Assembly (NCBI RefSeq): GCF_018499505.1
Contig: NZ_JAHDAC010000001.1
Coordinates: 186,001-250,000 of the forward strand
DNA: 64,000 nt
Source of the DNA: Streptococcus parasanguinis
GTDB lineage: Bacteria; Bacillota; Bacilli; Lactobacillales; Streptococcaceae
Direction: 5' to 3'
This document shows positions 53,619 through 60,842 of the stretch, piece by piece (position 1 is the stretch's first letter; every line of letters begins with the position of its first letter). The notes below the pieces were generated by a model. The model ran no database searches and was not told the DNA's origin. It saw only the letters and a list, made by a program, of their open reading frames with translations. The translations under genes were made by a program, and so were the position numbers.

Positions 53619-55058
53619 TCAGCGTTTAGACCATGTTTTAGGGAGGAAGAGAAGAATCATTGGATAGATTTCAAGTCGTCCAGCAATCATGGCTAAGGAA
53701 AGTAACAGTTTTGAAATCGGACTAAAGATGGAGAAGGTTTGACCTGTTCCAATCATAGGTCCAATGTTGTTGAAACAACTAAAGACAGCACTGACAACCG
53801 TCATGAAGTTATTATTGTCTAGACTGACTACAAAGAGCAAGCCGATCGTGATAAAACTGTATATTGTAAAGTACTTGAGGATCTGATGCTGTGTATCCTT
53901 ATCCAATACCGTATCATTGACATGCAAGGTCAGAACGCGATTTGGAGACAAGGTCGAAAGAACCTGATTTTTTGCGATTCGCCATAAGGTCAAGCACCGA
54001 ATGACTTTTAGCCCCCCAGCTGTCGATCCAGCAGAACCACCGATGACCATCAGCATCAAGAGGATGAACTGAGAAAAGAGAGGCCATTTTTCCGTCGTTC
54101 CATAACCAAAACCAGTGGTGGTGATGATATTGGAAACTTGGAAGAAGGAAATCTCAAAACTCTTAGCGACATTGGCATAGAGATGAAGGACATTGTAGGC
54201 GATCAAGACACTGGACACGAGGACGATGGTGATATAGGTCCGCAATTCCTCATCTTTAAAGAAGGCCTTGAATTTTCGGATCATGAGGAAGTAGTAGAGG
54301 TTAAAGTTAACCCCGAAGACTAAAACCCCGATACTGACCAAATAGGTGATTAAACTACTATTGTAGTGGGCAATTCCGTCGTTAAAAACGGTAAAGCCCC
54401 CGGTCCCAGCCGTCCCCATGGCGATGACAAAACTATCATAAAGGGGCATGCCGGCAAGGAAATAAAGAACCACAAAAAGGAAGAACAAGCCCAAGTACAA
54501 GAAGTAGAGGATTTGAGCTGTGTTTTTTAATTTGGAAACGACCTTCCCAAAAACTGGACCAGGAACTTCCGCCTTCATGACTTCGAGATGGCTGTTCTTG
54601 TTATTGTCCATAATGGCAAGGGCAAAGACCAATACTCCCATCCCCCCAATCAAGTGGGTGAAACTGCGCCAAAAGAGGAGGGAGTGGCTGAGGACACCCA
54701 CATCATCTAATATCGTTGCTCCTGTTGTTGTAAAGCCTGAGCTGACTTCAAAGAAGGCATCGATAATGTTGGGGATTTGTCCCGAAAAGACAAAGGGAAG
54801 GGCACCAAAGAAGGACCAGAGGATCCAACAGAGTGCTACAATTAGGACTCCTTCTTTAGCATAAATGTGAAAGTCCTTTGGTTTATGAAAACTACCTAAT
54901 AGCCCCAGCCCAAGTAAGATGGCCATGGTTGCCCCAATAGAGACAAAGACCTTGGCAGGTTCCTGATAGATGGCAGCGACCACTAAGGGAACGATCAGGA
55001 GACCAGCTTCGATTAAGAGGAGCTTGGACAAGAGGTAACGAATCATGCTTCTATTCAT
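53619..55058 (-). CDS. trkH: TrkH-family potassium uptake channel subunit
   Basis: The 479-residue membrane protein has about ten helices and four pore-loop repeats with the selectivity residues TTGAT (EVSSGFTTTGATIL), GTAGTGGF, TTTGFGYG and NNIGPMIG. It conducts K+ with TrkA as its regulatory ring. It lies 5 bp after trkA on the minus strand, as a two-gene unit. In streptococci this type of uptake responds to c-di-AMP through related gating proteins. Confidence 0.93.
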   Translation of the reverse strand: MNRSMIRYLLSKLLLIEAGLLIVPLVVAAIYQEPAKVFVSIGATMAILLGLGLLGSFHKPKDFHIYAKEGVLIVALCWILWSFFGALPFVFSGQIPNIIDAFFEVSSGFTTTGATILDDVGVLSHSLLFWRSFTHLIGGMGVLVFALAIMDNNKNSHLEVMKAEVPGPVFGKVVSKLKNTAQILYFLYLGLFFLFVVLYFLAGMPLYDSFVIAMGTAGTGGFTVFNDGIAHYNSSLITYLVSIGVLVFGVNFNLYYFLMIRKFKAFFKDEELRTYITIVLVSSVLIAYNVLHLYANVAKSFEISFFQVSNIITTTGFGYGTTEKWPLFSQFILLMLMVIGGSAGSTAGGLKVIRCLTLWRIAKNQVLSTLSPNRVLTLHVNDTVLDKDTQHQILKYFTIYSFITIGLLFVVSLDNNNFMTVVSAVFSCFNNIGPMIGTGQTFSIFSPISKLLLSLAMIAGRLEIYPMILLFLPKTWSKR

Positions 55059-55063
55059 CAGGC

Positions 55064-56416
55064 TTACCTCTCAACTAAATCGTAGATTTTAGTGACATTT
55101 TGAATCAAGGTGGTTACGATAATCCGATCTCCTACCATCAAACGGTCATCTCCATTAGGGAAAATCGCCTTACCATCTCGAATAATGGCAGCGATTAAGA
55201 CGCCTTTTTTCAATTTCAATTCAGAGAGGGGATATTGGGTTAGTTTATTGTCTTCCTTAATTTGGAACTGCAAGGTTTCAATCCGACCGTTTGCGACATG
55301 GTGCAGGGCTTCTAGGTTTGAGAACTGTGCATTGTAACGTCCGCGAATAAAGTGCATAATAGTATCCACGGCGATGCGTTTTGGCGTGACGATACTGGTC
55401 ATATCCTGATCGCCAATGATCTCCAACAGACTGGTTCGGTTGACCTTGGTAATATTCTTTTTGACGCCGACAGAATCCAAGAACATGGAGGTGATGATAT
55501 TTTCTTCATCGACTCCTGTCAAAGTAGCCACAGCATCGAAGTTATTGGCACTCTCTTCTAAAAGAATGTCTTTAGCAGTTCCGTCTCCATGGACGACATA
55601 GAGATCAGGAAATTCCTGACTAAAGAATTCCGCCCGTTCACGATTGACCTCTAAGACCTTGAGATCGATCTTGCGACGTACATCTTGAAGAATATTGAGT
55701 AGGTAGTAGGCAATTTTCCCAGCACCAATGATCATCATGCTCTTGATGACCTGAGGGCGAACATTGTTGTGGAAGAGAACGACCTCGATCCGATTACCTG
55801 TTACGAAAATCTTGTCTTGAGGTTGCAAGACAAAATCTCCGTTTGGAATGGTGAGTTCGTTGCCACGCTCGATCGCACAGACAATGACATTTCCGTATTT
55901 CTTCCGGAATTGGGATAGACTCATATTGCAGAGATTGCTATCTGGCTTGATTTTAAATTCCATCAAGGCAACTCGGCCATTGGCAAAATGCTCCACAGAA
56001 AGGGCATTTGGGAAGTCAATGATATTGGCAATATAACGAGCTGTCAGCAATTCAGGATTGACAACCAGGGAGAAGCCCAAGATATTTTTTTCCTTGAAGT
56101 AGGAATTGGAATATTCCGGATTCCGCACCCGCACGATGGTCTCTTTGGCTCCCATTTTTTTAGCCAAAACAGCAGAGACCATGTTAACCTCGTCGTACTC
56201 GGTCATGGAAATGAAGATGTCGCAGTCTTCAACATCTGCTTGCTCCAAGATCTTGAAGTTTGCTCCATTTCCCAAAATCCCAATGATATCAAACCGTTTG
56301 GTGATATGGTTGAGAACGGATTCGTCTTTTTCGATCAAAATAACATCGTGGTTTTCAGCAACGAGAGAACGACAAAGGGCCGTTCCGACCTTTCCTCCAC
56401 CAACAACAATAATTTT
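55064..56416 (-). CDS. trkA: Trk potassium transporter gating protein TrkA
   Basis: The 450-residue protein repeats RCK_N–RCK_C twice: MKIIVVGGGKVGTALCRSLVAE (GxGxxG, first RCK_N), a RCK_C near 140-215, then SMMIIGAGKIAYYLLNILQD (second, about 230) and a closing RCK_C. It binds NAD(H) and opens TrkH. ATG 56416 follows GGAGGTATTCT; the longer frame lacks a ribosome site. The upstream 160 bp separate it from the divergent trmL leader. Confidence 0.93.
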   Translation of the reverse strand, partial: KIIVVGGGKVGTALCRSLVAENHDVILIEKDESVLNHITKRFDIIGILGNGANFKILEQADVEDCDIFISMTEYDEVNMVSAVLAKKMGAKETIVRVRNPEYSNSYFKEKNILGFSLVVNPELLTARYIANIIDFPNALSVEHFANGRVALMEFKIKPDSNLCNMSLSQFRKKYGNVIVCAIERGNELTIPNGDFVLQPQDKIFVTGNRIEVVLFHNNVRPQVIKSMMIIGAGKIAYYLLNILQDVRRKIDLKVLEVNRERAEFFSQEFPDLYVVHGDGTAKDILLEESANNFDAVATLTGVDEENIITSMFLDSVGVKKNITKVNRTSLLEIIGDQDMTSIVTPKRIAVDTIMHFIRGRYNAQFSNLEALHHVANGRIETLQFQIKEDNKLTQYPLSELKLKKGVLIAAIIRDGKAIFPNGDDRLMVGDRIIVTTLIQNVTKIYDLVER

Positions 56417-56598
56417 CATAGAATACCTCCAGAGTATGCTTCTATCATACTCTATTTTCAAGAAAAATTCATCTTTTTTAAGGATTTTCTGGTGGAATTT
56501 TGAGAAGCTAAGAACAAGTAGGAAAAATCGTCAAAAGAGTAGAATGAGGAGGGATTGAAAACTTTGATAAAGTTTCTTAAAAAAATCTAAAAAAACTA

Positions 56599-56626
56599 TT
56601 GACAGGAGCTTCAAAAGTGATATACT
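56599..56626 (+). promoter_or_regulatory. Strong promoter of the trmL-leader RNA
   Basis: TTGACA (56599-56604), 16-bp spacer and TATACT (56621-56626), with TG at 56618-56619 forming an extended -10. Confidence 0.8.
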
Positions 56627-56632
56627 TAGAAA

Positions 56633-56734
56633 GTACCTTCGTTGATTTACCTCAAACCTGTTGTGAGTTAAGTTAATGAAGCTGTAACCACGCTGTTTGC
56701 TGAGCTTGACTCCGGGCAGTGTGGCTATTTTTTT
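56633..56734 (+). ncRNA. Structured ~100-nt RNA (small RNA or trmL attenuator)
   Basis: Downstream of a consensus promoter, CTTCGTT (56637-56643) pairs with AATGAAG (56675-56681), with CTCA/TGAG inside. Then a terminator stem, CCACGCTG (56688-56695) with CAGTGTGG (56717-56724), runs into seven T. The trmL ribosome site follows 10 nt later. It could be a free small RNA or a leader that attenuates trmL. It has no ORF and I do not recognise an Rfam family. Confidence 0.6.
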
Positions 56735-56752
56735 ATCAGAAAGAGATCAAGT

Positions 56753-57295
56753 ATGAATATTGAAGAACTGGACTACCAAGAGTCAGCAGCTCAAAACCAC
56801 ATCGTCTTGTTCCAACCTCAGATTCCACAAAATACGGGAAATATTGCACGGACCTGTGCGGCGACTAATTCTCCCTTGCATATCATTCGCCCCATGGCTT
56901 TTCCGATCGATGATCGCAAGATGAAGCGAGCAGGACTCGATTATTGGGACAAGCTGGATGTCCGCTTTTATGATAGCCTGGAAGAGTTTATGGAAGCAGC
57001 GCGCGACGGTCAGGTACACCTAGTGTCCAAGTTTGCAAATCAGACTTATTCAGACGTTTCTTATCAGGATGGGAAGTCCCATTATTTCTTGTTTGGACGC
57101 GAGGATAAAGGATTGCCGGAAGATTTTATGCGCCAGCACGAAGAGAAGGCCATTCGCATTCCGATGAATGATGAGCATGTCCGTAGTTTAAATGTCTCCA
57201 ATACCGTCTGCATGATTGTCTATGAGGCTCTCCGCCAGCAAGGTTTTAAGGGGTTGGAGTTGAGCCATCGTTATGAGCATGACAAGCTCAAATAA
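56753..57295 (+). CDS. trmL: tRNA (cytidine/uridine-2'-O-)-methyltransferase TrmL
   Basis: The 180-residue SPOUT enzyme has [32 protein letters not shown] at its start, [13 protein letters not shown] (about residue 116) and [27 protein letters not shown] (about 141), the TrmL knot. It methylates the wobble ribose of tRNA-Leu isoacceptors. AAAGAG precedes the ATG weakly. Expression depends on reading through the terminator at 56688-56734 or on an unseen promoter. Confidence 0.94.
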   Translation: MNIEELDYQESAAQNHIVLFQPQIPQNTGNIARTCAATNSPLHIIRPMAFPIDDRKMKRAGLDYWDKLDVRFYDSLEEFMEAARDGQVHLVSKFANQTYSDVSYQDGKSHYFLFGREDKGLPEDFMRQHEEKAIRIPMNDEHVRSLNVSNTVCMIVYEALRQQGFKGLELSHRYEHDKLK

Positions 57296-57340
57296 AAACG
57301 AAAAATTAAAACCCGAACGATGTAATCCATGACATTACAA

Positions 57341-57366
57341 AAACTTGCCTCAGCAAGTTTTTTTTG
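57341..57366 (+). terminator. Terminator after trmL
   Basis: AAACTTGC (57341-57348) pairs with GCAAGTTT (57353-57360) and continues in T. A second small palindrome, TGTAAT/ATTACA, lies just before it (57321-57339). Confidence 0.88.
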
Positions 57367-57380
57367 TTATCATAAAAGGG

Positions 57381-57605
57381 TCTTCAGGGCAGGGTGTAAT
57401 TCCCGACCGGCGGTGACTTTTACTAGGAAATGTTCTTTTTCTTTTATACTTTGTTGCCAAGCTTTGCTTAACTAGAAGTTATTCCTACAGCTTGTCGCTT
57501 CGTCTAAAAGAAAAATCTTCGTTTCCATACTCTAAAAGAAGTCCGCGAGCGTAAGCTGATGTGGTGTGACTCCACAACCGACAGTATAGTCTGGATGGGA
57601 GAAGA
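57381..57605 (+). promoter_or_regulatory. FMN riboswitch (RFN element) with enlarged variable arm
   Basis: The conserved RFN blocks appear in order: TCTTCAGGGCAGGGTG (57381), TTCCCGACCGGCGGTGA (57400), GTCCGCGAGC (57541), the GTGGTGTGACTCCAC segment, ACCGACAGT (57578) and GTCTGGATGGGAGAAGA, closing P1 with TCTTC/GAAGA. Between the second and third blocks lie about 125 nt instead of the usual short loop; they can fold into a long helix (TTTTTCTTTTA at 57436-57446 with TAAAAGAAAAA at 57505-57515). It senses FMN and controls ribU. Confidence 0.92.
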
Positions 57606-57737
57606 CGAGAGACGAATAGTCTGACAGCTATTCTGATCTGTTTAGAGCTGATACATGGGAATAGTACGTTGGAGTCTAAGACTGACTAATGGCATGTTTC
57701 GATGGAGACCAGCTAAAGTAACTAGAATAGTTTCTAG

Positions 57738-57770
57738 TTTAAGCTTTGTTTAAATAGTTTAGAGTAGAAT
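57738..57770 (+). promoter_or_regulatory. Possible CiaR-type promoter within the ribU leader
   Basis: TTTAAG-N5-TTTAAA (57738-57754) is followed 10 nt later by TAGAAT (57765-57770). This copies the layout of CiaR-activated promoters (TTTAAG-N5-TTTAAG, then 10 nt to the -10) with one base off in the second half-site. Confidence 0.4.
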
Positions 57771-57793
57771 GATGGAGTAGACGTTTTTCCAGC

Positions 57794-57821
57794 TTCTCTA
57801 ATTTTTAAAAAATTGGAGGAA
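57794..57821 (+). promoter_or_regulatory. Shine-Dalgarno-masking hairpin of ribU
   Basis: TTCTCTAATTT (57794-57804) can pair with AAATTGGAGGAA (57810-57821), covering the ribosome site GGAGG at 57815-57819. It is a likely translational expression platform. Confidence 0.6.
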
Positions 57822-57827
57822 CCTGTT

Positions 57828-58385
57828 ATGACAAATACACGTAAACTGACCCTAGTGGCTGTTTTATCCGCTTTATCTTTTATTTTGATGTTCTATCAAT
57901 TTTCTTTCTTGATAGATTTCTTCAAAATTGATTTGAGTATCATCGCCATTTTGTTGGCCTTGGTCCTATTGGATTTTAAAAGTGCCGTTTGGGTAACCTT
58001 GATCCGATCTGTCCTTAAATTAGCCCTTAATAATAAGGGGCTTGAAACCTTGATCGGATTGCCAATCAATATCATTGGAGTTCTTGTTTTTGTCCTTGCT
58101 TTTGCATGGATTTGGAACAAGGAACGGACCCATGGTCGATTTGTCCTGGCAACGATTGTTGGAACGATCAGCTTGAGTATCACGATGGTATTGGTAAACT
58201 ATGTCTATGCAATCCCTTTGTATGCTCGTTTTATGAATTATGATATTTCGAAAACACTAGGGCTTGTCCACTATTTAGCCGCAATGGTTGCACCGTTTAA
58301 CCTGATCGAAGGGGTGATTTGGGCCATCGCATTTGGGTTGATCTATACCTTATTGCAACCGATTTTGAAAAAATATGAAAAATAA
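57828..58385 (+). CDS. ribU: Riboflavin ECF transporter S component
   Basis: The 185-residue membrane protein has six hydrophobic segments and RibU landmarks: KLTLVAVLSALSFILMFYQF at the start, IDLSIIAILLALVLLDFKSAVWVTLIRSVLKL (about 35-67) and YLAAMVAPFNLIEGVIWAI near the end. It binds riboflavin and docks on the shared EcfAA'T module, encoded elsewhere. ATG 57828 follows TTGGAGGAACC. The FMN riboswitch upstream confirms the ligand. The PAP2 gene overlaps its end by 11 bp. Confidence 0.95.
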   Translation: MTNTRKLTLVAVLSALSFILMFYQFSFLIDFFKIDLSIIAILLALVLLDFKSAVWVTLIRSVLKLALNNKGLETLIGLPINIIGVLVFVLAFAWIWNKERTHGRFVLATIVGTISLSITMVLVNYVYAIPLYARFMNYDISKTLGLVHYLAAMVAPFNLIEGVIWAIAFGLIYTLLQPILKKYEK

Positions 58386-59025
58386 ACAACAACATTGGGC
58401 GAAGGCAAGCTTCGCCCTTCTCATTTTTGTCATTCTTGGGTATGTGATTCGCTTTTACCCGCAACAATTAACAGGCTTTGATAGCACGATTCAATCTGCT
58501 ATTCGAGGCGATCTGCCTGCAACACTGACGGCCTTCTTTACCAAGGTGACCCATGTCATGGATACCAAGATCATTGTCATCTGGGTGGGTCTTTTACTAG
58601 CGGTCTTTGCCTATAAGAAATGGTACAGTGAAGCTCTTTTTCTAGGGAGCAATTTGGTATTGACTGGTCTTTTGGTTCTTCTTCTAAAGAATATCTACCA
58701 GAGACCGAGACCAAGTATTCTTCATCTAGTAGAGGAAAAAGGCTTTTCTTTTCCGAGTGGTCATTCACTGGCATCTACCCTTGTTTTGGGAAGCTTGATC
58801 ATCATCATCAGCCAACATGTAAAAAATAAAACAGCCCGCTATTGCCTTCAAGGCTTGCTGGTTCTGGGAATTGTGACCATTGTGGTTTCCCGCGTTTATG
58901 TCGGGGTCCACTACCCATCAGACGTTCTCGGCAGTATGATTTTGGGCCTTGCTGTCTTACAGTTTGAGTATCCCTTGTATGATCGCTTGCGATTTCAATG
59001 GCGCTTTACAGGCAAGCAAAAATAA
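58375..59025 (+). CDS. PAP2-family membrane phosphatase
   Basis: The 216-residue protein has six membrane segments and the phosphatase motifs KNIYQRPRPS (about residue 104), PSGHSLAST (about 124) and SRVYVGVHYPSDVLG (about 170), with both catalytic His residues. It likely hydrolyses undecaprenyl pyrophosphate or a phospholipid. It overlaps ribU and so shares the riboswitch-controlled mRNA, which is odd for a lipid phosphatase. Confidence 0.92.
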   Translation: MKNKQQHWAKASFALLIFVILGYVIRFYPQQLTGFDSTIQSAIRGDLPATLTAFFTKVTHVMDTKIIVIWVGLLLAVFAYKKWYSEALFLGSNLVLTGLLVLLLKNIYQRPRPSILHLVEEKGFSFPSGHSLASTLVLGSLIIIISQHVKNKTARYCLQGLLVLGIVTIVVSRVYVGVHYPSDVLGSMILGLAVLQFEYPLYDRLRFQWRFTGKQK

Positions 59026-59040
59026 GCATCTAACAACTAG

Positions 59041-59076
59041 GAGTTGAACTCGCGTTTTGAGTTCGACTCTTTTTTT
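59041..59076 (+). terminator. Terminator of the ribU–PAP2 unit
   Basis: GAGTTGAACTC (59041-59051) pairs with GAGTTCGACTC (59059-59069), one wobble, then seven T. The next promoter's -10 begins only 3 bp later. Confidence 0.88.
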
Positions 59077-59078
59077 GC

Positions 59079-59084
59079 TATAAT
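59079..59084 (+). promoter_or_regulatory. -10 box of the radical SAM gene, next to its start codon
   Basis: TATAAT ends 7 bp before ATG 59092, so the transcript should begin on or just before the start codon. Confidence 0.65.
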
Positions 59085-59091
59085 GAAGGGT

Positions 59092-60042
59092 ATGAAATCC
59101 TACAATACTTTGAATGATTATTATCGAACCTTATTTGGAGAAAAGACCTTTAAAGTCCCTATTGATGCAGGCTTTGATTGTCCCAATCGAGACGGAACAG
59201 TCGCCCATGGTGGCTGTACTTTTTGTACGGTCTCGGGTTCAGGAGATGCCATTGTGGCCCCAGAAGCTCCGATTCGAGAACAATTTTACAAAGAGATTGA
59301 CTTTATGCATCGGAAATGGCCGGATGTGAAGAAGTACCTGGTCTATTTTCAAAATTTTACCAATACCCACGATAAAGTGGAAGTCATTCGAGAGCGGTAT
59401 GAACAGGCCATCAATGAACCAGGAGTGGTAGGAATCAACATTGGTACGCGTCCGGACTGTTTACCAGATGAGACCTTGGCCTACCTAGCAGAGCTGACAG
59501 AGCGCATGCATGTGACGATTGAGTTGGGTCTTCAGACGACTTATGAAGCGACTTCTGAATTGATCAATCGTGCCCATAGTTATGATCTTTATGTTGGAAC
59601 AGTCAAGCGTATTCGCAAACAGGTGCCTAAGGCTGAGATCGTCTCTCATCTGATTAATGGTCTACCTGGGGAGACGCATGAGATGATGGTGGAAAATGTT
59701 CGCCGTTGTGTGACTGATAATGAGATTGATGGCATCAAGTTGCACCTCTTGCATTTGATGACCAATACACGGATGCAACGGGACTATCATGAAGGACGAC
59801 TTCAACTCATGAGCCAGGAGGAGTATGTCAAGGTCATCTGTGACCAGTTGGAAATCATCCCCAAACACATTGTCATCCACCGGATTACGGGAGATGCCCC
59901 ACGGGATATGTTGATTGGCCCTATGTGGAGCCTCAACAAATGGGAAGTCCTAAACGCTATTGAAACTGAAATGCGTCGGCGTGGAAGTACCCAAGGATGT
60001 AAGCTAGAAGAAAAGGAGACTGCCGATGCTTCGACCACTTGA
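59092..60042 (+). CDS. mnmL: Radical SAM protein (YhcC/YtqA type, MnmL-like)
   Basis: The 316-residue protein has an atypical radical SAM cluster, Cys30, Cys42 and Cys45 (DCPNRDG, GGCTFC), and the family pattern of TIGR01212: GLQTTYEATSELINRAHSYDLY, HLINGLPGETHEMM and GIKLHLLHLMTNTRM. B. subtilis YtqA, encoded beside the methyltransferase YtqB, has been linked to an alternative route to the tRNA wobble base mnm5s2U. The neighbouring gene here is YtqB-like, which supports the same role. Start at 59092 because upstream ATGs overlap the -10 box. Confidence 0.85.
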   Translation: MKSYNTLNDYYRTLFGEKTFKVPIDAGFDCPNRDGTVAHGGCTFCTVSGSGDAIVAPEAPIREQFYKEIDFMHRKWPDVKKYLVYFQNFTNTHDKVEVIRERYEQAINEPGVVGINIGTRPDCLPDETLAYLAELTERMHVTIELGLQTTYEATSELINRAHSYDLYVGTVKRIRKQVPKAEIVSHLINGLPGETHEMMVENVRRCVTDNEIDGIKLHLLHLMTNTRMQRDYHEGRLQLMSQEEYVKVICDQLEIIPKHIVIHRITGDAPRDMLIGPMWSLNKWEVLNAIETEMRRRGSTQGCKLEEKETADASTT

Positions 60043-60583
60043 AATGGCCCATCAATTTTTAGCAGAAGTCATCACCAAAGAAGATGTGGTGGTGGATGCG
60101 ACCATGGGAAATGGACATGATACAGCTTTTTTAGCCCAACTAGCAGGCCAGGTCTATGCCTTTGATATTCAAGAGCAAGCACTTGTAAATACCCAAGAAA
60201 GATTGAAAAAGTTGGGTCTTCAACATATCCGGTTGATTTTGGATGGTCACCAGCATGTGGACCAATATGTGGAGACCCTCAAAGCAGCTATTTTTAATCT
60301 GGGTTATCTGCCATCTGCGGATAAATCGGTCATTACTCTTCCGGCTACTACGATTGAAGCGATGGAAAAAATCTGTGCTCGCCTAGAAAAAGGTGGGCGA
60401 ATGGCTATTATGATCTATTATGGTCATGAGGGAGGAGACATCGAGCGTGATGCAGTGTTAGACTTTGTCAGTCAGCTCCCTCAAAAAGACTATACAGTGA
60501 CCATCTACCGGACACTGAATCAAGTGAATCAGCCACCGTTTTTGGTCATGATCGAAAAATTAGAAAGCTACCGTCATGGATAA
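60026..60583 (+). CDS. mnmM: tRNA methyltransferase MnmM (YtqB type)
   Basis: The 185-residue class I SAM methyltransferase shows VVDATMGNGHDTAFLAQLAGQVYAFDIQEQAL (motif I, about residue 21), IFNLGYLPSADKS (motif IV, about 90) and GGRMAIMIYYGHEGGDIERDAVL. This is the rRNA_methylase/YtqB family; YtqB methylates nm5s2U34 of tRNA (MnmM). It overlaps the radical SAM gene by 17 bp. AAAAGGAGACTG precedes the ATG. Confidence 0.88.
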   Translation: MLRPLEMAHQFLAEVITKEDVVVDATMGNGHDTAFLAQLAGQVYAFDIQEQALVNTQERLKKLGLQHIRLILDGHQHVDQYVETLKAAIFNLGYLPSADKSVITLPATTIEAMEKICARLEKGGRMAIMIYYGHEGGDIERDAVLDFVSQLPQKDYTVTIYRTLNQVNQPPFLVMIEKLESYRHG

Positions 60584-60830
60584 AGAATATTTAAAGAATA
60601 AAATCGAAGGATTGAGACATGATTTTGTCGAATCAACCATCCACGAGCGTGCAATAGGTTTTTATGATGAAGCCCATATGACCAAAAAGATGCTCAAAAT
60701 AAAAAAGAAATTGGTTTCGCTTGAGATGGAACGGTGCCAAAAGAAGATTGAGCACAAGGATGTAACCAAGACAGACCAAAAGATTGCGGAGTTAAAACAG
60801 CAATTTGAGACCTGCTGCCAAGAACGCTAA
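60576..60830 (+). CDS. 84-aa helical protein of the mnmLM row
   Basis: The 84-residue protein is basic and almost fully helical (MDKEYLKNKIEGLRHDFVES, later KMLKIKKKLVSLEMERCQKKIE and QKIAELKQQFETCCQER), with heptad spacing that suggests a coiled coil. I do not recognise a family. It overlaps mnmM by 8 bp and lies 12 bp before the antiporter, so it is certainly within the same transcript. Frame, coupling and codon use support it as a gene. Confidence 0.7.
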   Translation: MDKEYLKNKIEGLRHDFVESTIHERAIGFYDEAHMTKKMLKIKKKLVSLEMERCQKKIEHKDVTKTDQKIAELKQQFETCCQER

Positions 60831-60842
60831 GGAGGGAGTGAT

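Noticed and set aside
56633..56734. T-box or preQ1-II riboswitch upstream of trmL
   Set aside because: No TGGNACCGCG T-box sequence or preQ1-II core is seen.
56633..56734. Cia-dependent small RNA (csRNA) upstream of trmL
   Set aside because: The promoter lacks the TTTAAG-N5-TTTAAG repeat at the required place.
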